Shown piece after piece: positions 7,008 to 11,036 of a DNA stretch of 11,036 nucleotides (position 1 is its first letter; the number at the start of each line of letters is the position of its first letter). Where the stretch lies: contig CANQVW010000046.1 of NCBI GenBank assembly GCA_947627395.1, positions 1 through 11,036 on the forward strand. Direction: 5' to 3'. A program made the translations under genes and the position numbers. Source of the stretch: an uncultured Bacilli bacterium. Lineage in GTDB: Bacteria; Bacillota_I; Bacilli_A; ML615J-28; CAG-698. Below the pieces are notes generated by a model. The model had not been told where the DNA came from. It saw only the letters and a list, made by a program, of their open reading frames with translations, and did no database searches.

Positions 7008-8990
7008 ATGAACATCATTAAAAAGAATATAAAAATGGGATTCATCATCTTTCTTGTTTGGATGATTTCCTTTGCTTGGATATCACAAATCAAGTTACAT
7101 GCTGATGAATCCAATGTTACCACGGTAAATGGAGCAAGTTATTATGTTGAAGAGACAACAGATGAAAAAGATTTAGGCTATGGAGTTCATTATCAACGTG
7201 ATATATCTTATACATCTGCTAATAATAGTGAAGTATGTAAAGGAAATGCAGCTGGATCTGGTGGTGGTGGCCCAGTTGAATTTGGCAAGTTTTATGAGCA
7301 ACAAGTCAATGTACTTGAATTAAATCCATCACAAGAAGTAAAAATTGTTCCATGGGCACTATTAGATGGGCCAAGATGGGCGCTTGCCACCGTACGCACT
7401 ATGGCAATAGATTATGAAGCAACTCATCCAGGGTGGAAAGTTGTTGCCGCAACGAATGGAGATTTCTTTAAACAATCTGAACCATATGGCTCAACAGGTG
7501 TGACTATTTCAAGTGGAGAATACCTAAAAACACATGTTCAAGCAGGTCATTTTACCCTTGGATTTCGTAATGATGGAAGCACTGAACAATTGGTGGAAAT
7601 CACTGATTTATCATCTAAACCAACCTTAACCATCTATGATGATAATGGATCCATTTTATATCATGATTTTGTTCAAAAGGTGAATGAAAAGCCAGCCCAA
7701 AATGAAACAGCTGTTTTCTATATTAACCGTACAGGTGATTTTCAGTCTGGTTTTATCCCTATGGATGTGAATGATGTTTATTTAGCACATTATGCCCCAA
7801 CAGCCGTTACAGTTACTCCTGGATATTTCTATGGAAAAGGTAAAATTACCGACAAAGTCACCCAAAAAAGAGAATTAACTTTAGGTGAATTTGCTGTTTC
7901 TTCCTTAGATAGCACAGTAGCGTCTTATTTAAAAGTTGGTGCAATGATTCGTGTTCAATATGAATTCACAAGTGAACAAACTCAAGGGATTGAAAGCTTT
8001 ATTGGGTATCCAACCAAAATTATGTTAGATTCTGTTTATCAAGGAAATAACGCAGATGATTTCCATTATTCTCGTCATCCTCGTACCATGATTGGTCAAA
8101 AAGAAGATGGAACTATTGTTATGGCAGTGGTTGATGGTCGTCAACCAACCATTGGTAGATATGGCGCATGTACTGCGGAAATGTCAGCTATCATGACACA
8201 TTATGGTTGTGTTGATGCTTGGAATTTAGATGGAGGAGGCTCATCTACATTAATTATTCGTAAGCAAGATGGATGGAAATTAACCAATCCATACAATGAT
8301 TCTGAGTTAAGTGATTTTTATGTAACCAATTCTCCAAGTGATGGAAGAGAAAGAACCGATGGAAATTGTTTATTGATTGTTGCTAAAGTACCCGAATTTG
8401 ATATTCAGGTCAGTGATGTAACTTCAACTTCTTTAGTTGTTCATGTTGATTTGTTGACTGACAAAGATCGTTGGAAAGAAATCTACGTTGCCTTAAATGG
8501 TGGAGAAAAAATAAAGGTAGTTGATGGGAAAGTATCTTATAACGACTTAAATGTACATGAATCCTATCAATTCAAATTATATGGATACGAAAATGGCAAA
8601 TATTTAGACTTTATGACCTACGAACGGTTCCATACAGCCTTTAAATTTCCAACACTCTTATCTACGAGGTTTGAAATGAAAAATGTCAATGACGTAAATA
8701 GTTTTGTCATATCCTGTACATTTGATAAAACTAATGCGATTCGTAAAGTCATGTTAATAGTTGGAGATCAAACTTATACATCCACTTCAGGAATTTTTGT
8801 TATTGAAGAAAATCCTTACTTTTTTGTTCATATTGATCAATTAAAATTTAAAATTCGATTGGATTTAGACGATTACGAAAATGAATTTGAAGAGGATTTA
8901 TCGCTTGTTAATCCAATCTATACCAATGAATATTGCTTTAGTGAATTCCGTGTTCGAGTTCATGGCTTAATGTCTGAATTATTTGATTAA
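7008..8990 (+). CDS. Secreted NAGPA-domain phosphodiester glycosidase family protein, canonical motifs
   Basis: This 660-residue exported protein is the full-motif paralog of the first gene in the operon. The signal peptide is about 1-32 (basic MNIIKKNIK, hydrophobic core, LHA before D33). The phosphodiester glycosidase domain (PF09992) covers about 95-460. Its motifs are HPGWKVVAATNGDFF (140-154), FRNDGSTEQL (186-195), RHPRTMIG (356-363), VVDGRQP (374-380), NLDGGGSST (406-414) and SPSDGRERTDGN (442-453). These are the conserved blocks expected of an active enzyme. Positions about 463-545 resemble a fibronectin-III-like beta sandwich, and 546-660 is another unnamed beta-rich region. No LPxTG or C-terminal membrane segment is present. 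The family hydrolyses sugar-phosphodiester bonds in the few cases studied; the substrate here is not indicated. It is the last gene of the operon, followed directly by a strong terminator. Confidence 0.9.
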   Translation: MNIIKKNIKMGFIIFLVWMISFAWISQIKLHADESNVTTVNGASYYVEETTDEKDLGYGVHYQRDISYTSANNSEVCKGNAAGSGGGGPVEFGKFYEQQVNVLELNPSQEVKIVPWALLDGPRWALATVRTMAIDYEATHPGWKVVAATNGDFFKQSEPYGSTGVTISSGEYLKTHVQAGHFTLGFRNDGSTEQLVEITDLSSKPTLTIYDDNGSILYHDFVQKVNEKPAQNETAVFYINRTGDFQSGFIPMDVNDVYLAHYAPTAVTVTPGYFYGKGKITDKVTQKRELTLGEFAVSSLDSTVASYLKVGAMIRVQYEFTSEQTQGIESFIGYPTKIMLDSVYQGNNADDFHYSRHPRTMIGQKEDGTIVMAVVDGRQPTIGRYGACTAEMSAIMTHYGCVDAWNLDGGGSSTLIIRKQDGWKLTNPYNDSELSDFYVTNSPSDGRERTDGNCLLIVAKVPEFDIQVSDVTSTSLVVHVDLLTDKDRWKEIYVALNGGEKIKVVDGKVSYNDLNVHESYQFKLYGYENGKYLDFMTYERFHTAFKFPTLLSTRFEMKNVNDVNSFVISCTFDKTNAIRKVMLIVGDQTYTSTSGIFVIEENPYFFVHIDQLKFKIRLDLDDYENEFEEDLSLVNPIYTNEYCFSEFRVRVHGLMSELFD

Positions 8991-8994
8991 ATTC

Positions 8995-9037
8995 AGCTAT
9001 CCTATTTGGAATGCCCAAGTAGGATAGCTTTTATTTT
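8995..9037 (+). terminator. Strong Rho-independent terminator of the NAGPA-LRAT-NAGPA operon
   Basis: AGCTATCCTA (8995-9004) pairs perfectly with TAGGATAGCT (9020-9029). The stem continues inward to about 15 pairs (TTTGG with CCAAG, one wobble) around a five-base loop at 9010-9014. The tail TTTTATTTT follows from 9029. It starts five bases after the stop codon. Confidence 0.92.
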
Positions 9038-9050
9038 CCATATTTTACAA

Positions 9051-9078
9051 TTGAAAAAAAAAGAAAAAAGTGTATAAT
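9051..9078 (+). promoter_or_regulatory. Sigma-A-type promoter of the rRNA methyltransferase gene
   Basis: TTGAAA (9051-9056) and a perfect TATAAT (9073-9078) are separated by 16 bases. It lies just after the upstream terminator. Transcription would begin near 9085, which excludes the in-frame GTG at 9070 as a translation start. Confidence 0.8.
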
Positions 9079-9104
9079 AAATCAAAAGTGGCTATATGCC
9101 TTGT

Positions 9105-9109
9105 AGGTG
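9105..9109 (+). promoter_or_regulatory. Ribosome binding site fixing the start of the rRNA methyltransferase
   Basis: AGGTG at 9105-9109 is five bases before ATG 9115. Only this start is downstream of the predicted transcription start, and it gives a protein beginning directly at a TRAM domain. Confidence 0.7.
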
Positions 9110-9114
9110 CAAAA

Positions 9115-10497
9115 ATGAAAAATCAATTACAAGTTCAAGATGTCGTTCTTTTAACCATTAAAAGAATCGGAATTAATGGTGAGGGAATTGGCTTTTATAA
9201 ACGTCAAGCTGTGTTTGTTGATGGAGGATTACCTGGTGAGATTGTTGAAGTGAGAATTACGGAAGCAAAGGAAAGTTATGTCGTAGGAACGATAACAAAA
9301 ATGAAGAAAGCTTCCCCAGATCGTATCGAACCTGTATGTCCCTATTTTCAAAAATGTGGAGGATGTCAGCTCCAACATTTGTCTTATTCTTCTCAACTCA
9401 AGGAAAAGAAAAATATGGTACTTGAAGCTTTTGATCGTTACTATGATGGTGATATAAAAAAATTAACTATTTATGATCCGCTTGGTATGCAGCATCCTTG
9501 GAACTATCGTAACAAATCAAGTTTACCTGTACGACATGATGGAAGTCAAGTCGTAGTAGGAATGTATTCAAAACATTCCAACCATTTAGCATTCATATCC
9601 AAATGTCCAATTGAAAATGAAACTATCGAAAAGGCACGAACTTTAATTCTTTCCCGATTATCCAAAGAAAATGTTTCTATCTATAATCCCAAAACAAAAC
9701 AAGGAGCACTAAGATATTTGGTCATTCGCTCTTTTAATGTTCAAGATGAAGTTCAAGTGACATTCGTTTTATATAGAGAAGATAAAAAAGCCATTCAAGT
9801 TTTAAAGTCGCTTCCTTTTTCATCCTTAAATTATTCCATTAATAATGATCCTAAATCCATTGAGATCTTTGGAAAAGAAGTCATATGTGTAAAAGGTAAT
9901 GCTTATATTGAGGGAAATTTAAACCATTTAACATTCAAAATATCTCCAACAGCTTTCTTCCAATTAAATACCAAGCAAACTTTGGTGTTGTATGAACAAA
10001 TTAAAAAAGCTTGCGAACTGACTGGAAAAGAGAAAATCATTGATGGATATTGTGGAATTGGAAGCATTGGAATGTATTTAGCATCAGAGGCAAGTGAAGT
10101 GAGAGGAATCGATAATAATCAAGAAGGAATCGAAGATGCCAAAAAATTTGCGAAAATGAATCATTTAAATCATGTTCATTTTTATCATGGAAATATCTTA
10201 CCTCATCTGCAACAATTCCAAGAAAAAGGATTCATTCCAGATATTTTAATATTAGATCCACCAAGAACAGGATTAGATATTAATTTAATTCATTATTTAC
10301 AAAAAAATGTCATTTCTAAAATTATTTATGTTTCTTGCAATTTATCTACACTTGCAAAGAATTTAAATCACTTACAAAGACAGTATTACATTCAATATAT
10401 TCAACCCATTGATATGTTCCCACAAACATCTCATGTGGAGACAGTTGTTTTATTATCTTCTAGAAAGAATCATTCAAAAGAAGTTTATCATTTTTAA
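9115..10497 (+). CDS. rlmCD: 23S rRNA (uracil-C5)-methyltransferase, RlmCD/TrmA family
   Basis: This 460-residue, SAM-dependent RNA m5U methyltransferase modifies a uridine in 23S rRNA. In Firmicutes the homolog RlmCD methylates both U747 and U1939. A TRAM RNA-binding domain lies at about 4-61. Iron-sulfur cluster cysteines are C75, C81 and C84 (C-x5-CGGC) plus C164. Catalytic-domain motifs are SPTAFFQLN (277-285), the SAM loop DGYCGIGSIG (310-319), DPPRTGLD (381-388), the nucleophile region YVSCN with Cys408, and HVETVVLL with the base Glu442. The length is normal and all key residues are present, so it should be active. The protein is cytoplasmic. It has its own promoter and no partner gene. 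No clear terminator follows. Family assignment is firm. The exact target (RlmCD, RlmD or a tRNA-type TrmA) is inferred from the phylum and the presence of both TRAM and the Fe-S motif. Confidence 0.93.
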   Translation: MKNQLQVQDVVLLTIKRIGINGEGIGFYKRQAVFVDGGLPGEIVEVRITEAKESYVVGTITKMKKASPDRIEPVCPYFQKCGGCQLQHLSYSSQLKEKKNMVLEAFDRYYDGDIKKLTIYDPLGMQHPWNYRNKSSLPVRHDGSQVVVGMYSKHSNHLAFISKCPIENETIEKARTLILSRLSKENVSIYNPKTKQGALRYLVIRSFNVQDEVQVTFVLYREDKKAIQVLKSLPFSSLNYSINNDPKSIEIFGKEVICVKGNAYIEGNLNHLTFKISPTAFFQLNTKQTLVLYEQIKKACELTGKEKIIDGYCGIGSIGMYLASEASEVRGIDNNQEGIEDAKKFAKMNHLNHVHFYHGNILPHLQQFQEKGFIPDILILDPPRTGLDINLIHYLQKNVISKIIYVSCNLSTLAKNLNHLQRQYYIQYIQPIDMFPQTSHVETVVLLSSRKNHSKEVYHF

Positions 10498-10560
10498 AAT
10501 ATTGAGTTGTGTATCTGTTGTTATGAAAAAAAAGAAGATGTGAAATTGTTGAAAGGGTTG

Positions 10561-10610
10561 AATATTTCAATTTTAAATGTGTTTGGTTTTAAAACCAAAT
10601 TAAAAATATT
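10561..10610. repeat. Long imperfect inverted repeat with an 18-base perfect palindrome
   Basis: TTTGGTTTTAAAACCAAA (10582-10599) is perfectly self-complementary. Pairing extends outward: TTTTAA (10571-10576) with TTAAAA (10600-10605), and AATAT (10561-10565) with ATATT (10606-10610), leaving five-base bulges on the left arm. It may be a regulator site, a weak bidirectional transcript end or simply AT-rich chance structure. Confidence 0.5.
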
Positions 10611-10642
10611 TCAAAATGTAAAGATGAAGAGAATGATTAAAT

Positions 10643-10674
10643 AATAATCCTATTTCATCTAGGAAATAATTATT
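10643..10674. repeat. AT-rich inverted repeat
   Basis: AATAAT-CC-TATTTC (10643-10656) pairs with GAAATA-ATTATT (10663-10674) across a six-base loop, with the two C residues bulged. There is only a short T-run after it. Chance occurrence is plausible at this base composition. Confidence 0.3.
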
Positions 10675-10746
10675 TATAAATATATAAATGAATACTTAAA
10701 CAAAAATTAAATGAAAGTGTTTTTACTAAAAAAAATCAAGTATTTA

Positions 10747-10775
10747 TGGAAATTTTATAAAGAACATGATAAAAT
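10747..10775 (+). promoter_or_regulatory. Extended -10 promoter of the lipoprotein gene
   Basis: TGATAAAAT (10767-10775) is an extended -10 element. TGGAAA (10747-10752) at 17 bases matches TTGACA at four of six positions. The predicted start near 10782 leaves an untranslated leader of about 54 bases, in which I recognise no riboswitch. Confidence 0.55.
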
Positions 10776-10835
10776 ATAGGATAACGTAGAGCAATATACT
10801 GGCTTGCGTACTTTTTATAAAAAGGGGTAGATGTA

Positions 10836-11036
10836 ATGAAAAAAAATAGAAAGCTATTTTTATTGATTTTGATTATGCTTTCACTTTTCTTTGTTGCTAC
10901 AGGATGTAAGAAGCATCATCATACGTATTCAGAAGATTGGAATATGAATGAAGAATACCACTGGCATCAAGCAACATGTAAGCATACGGATGAAAAATCA
11001 AATTATGAAGAACATACTTTCGTTGATGGTAGATGT
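10836..11036 (+). CDS. His/Cys-rich lipoprotein, partial (right edge)
   Basis: The first 67 codons of a lipoprotein are visible, and the frame is still open at the edge. A basic start (MKKNRK) and hydrophobic stretch lead to the lipobox VATGC, so Cys24 would be lipidated and the protein anchored to the outer face of the membrane. After it comes KKHHHTYSEDW (25-35), then HWHQATCKHTDE (42-53), then EHTFVDGRC (59-67). This pattern of W/H/C-spaced residues resembles short His-Cys repeat modules seen in tandem in some Firmicutes surface proteins, so more copies may follow beyond the edge. Metal binding is a reasonable guess but is not shown. AAAGGGG at 10821-10827, eight bases before the ATG, is a good ribosome binding site. 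Function is unknown. Confidence 0.75.
   Translation, partial: MKKNRKLFLLILIMLSLFFVATGCKKHHHTYSEDWNMNEEYHWHQATCKHTDEKSNYEEHTFVDGRC

Larger units (their letters stand above)
10498..10835 (+). other. AT-rich non-coding stretch of 338 bases with two hairpin-forming segments
   Basis: I see no credible gene in this stretch: short ATG-started frames stop within a few codons. It is more A+T-rich than the flanking genes. It holds a large imperfect hairpin (10561-10610), a smaller one (10643-10674) and, near its end, the promoter of the lipoprotein gene. Neither hairpin carries a T-run like those of the two good terminators in this window, so termination of the methyltransferase transcript is not clearly explained. 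Confidence 0.6.

Noticed and set aside
6887..7123. Minus-strand open frame spanning the LRAT/NAGPA junction
   Set aside because: Its hydrophobic look comes from reading the opposite strand of a signal-peptide region. Both overlapping + strand genes have strong family motifs and ribosome binding sites.
10506..10560. Short Met-started frame in the region after the methyltransferase
   Set aside because: It ends after a few lysine-rich codons and has no family resemblance.
10776..10835. Possible riboswitch in the lipoprotein leader
   Set aside because: Only a four-base GCAA/TTGC pairing (10791-10794 with 10804-10807) was found, with no conserved riboswitch core.
1..11036. UGA read as tryptophan (Mollicute-type code)
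   Set aside because: No complete gene has an in-frame TGA and tryptophan is encoded by TGG throughout. The lack of TGA stops is explained by the AT-rich preference for TAA.

Overview
The window comes from a low-G+C, Gram-positive-type bacterium of the Firmicutes. The evidence is strong A+T bias, AGGAGG-like ribosome binding sites, TAA/TAG stops only, PdaA-type and TrkA/TrkH genes, secreted enzymes with short basic signal peptides, and lipobox lipoproteins. An Erysipelotrichia-like gut lineage is my best guess from the overall style; I could not test this. All complete genes read on the + strand. The only minus-strand feature is a partial tRNA at the left edge.

Layout: (1) Positions 1-45 hold the 5' half of a tRNA-Arg(ACG) on the minus strand. 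It runs almost directly into a trkA reading frame that lacks its first NAD-binding domain, so the left junction is either an assembly join or a real rearrangement. (2) trkA and trkH (42-2665) form a potassium-uptake pair closed by a strong terminator (2664-2693). (3) A BrkB/YihY-family membrane protein (2756-3637) overlaps by 8 bases a PdaA-type peptidoglycan deacetylase (3630-4460). (4) A promoter at 4507-4535 precedes a tight three-gene operon. It encodes a secreted NAGPA-type phosphodiester glycosidase with a divergent active site, a cytoplasmic LRAT-like (permuted NlpC/P60) protein, and a second secreted NAGPA-type protein with canonical motifs. It ends at a very strong terminator (8995-9037). 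(5) A 23S rRNA uracil methyltransferase of the RlmCD/TrmA family (9115-10497) has its own promoter. (6) A 338-base AT-rich non-coding stretch with a long palindrome leads, through an extended -10 promoter, to the start of a His/Cys-rich lipoprotein cut by the right edge.

The central part reads as an envelope block: a membrane protein, a peptidoglycan deacetylase and two exported glycosidase-like proteins. The LRAT-like gene between the two NAGPA paralogs is the least ordinary part. Its product has no signal peptide although its neighbours are secreted, and it carries an altered position where a second catalytic histidine is usual. I saw no insertion sequence, CRISPR array, phage gene or defence system.
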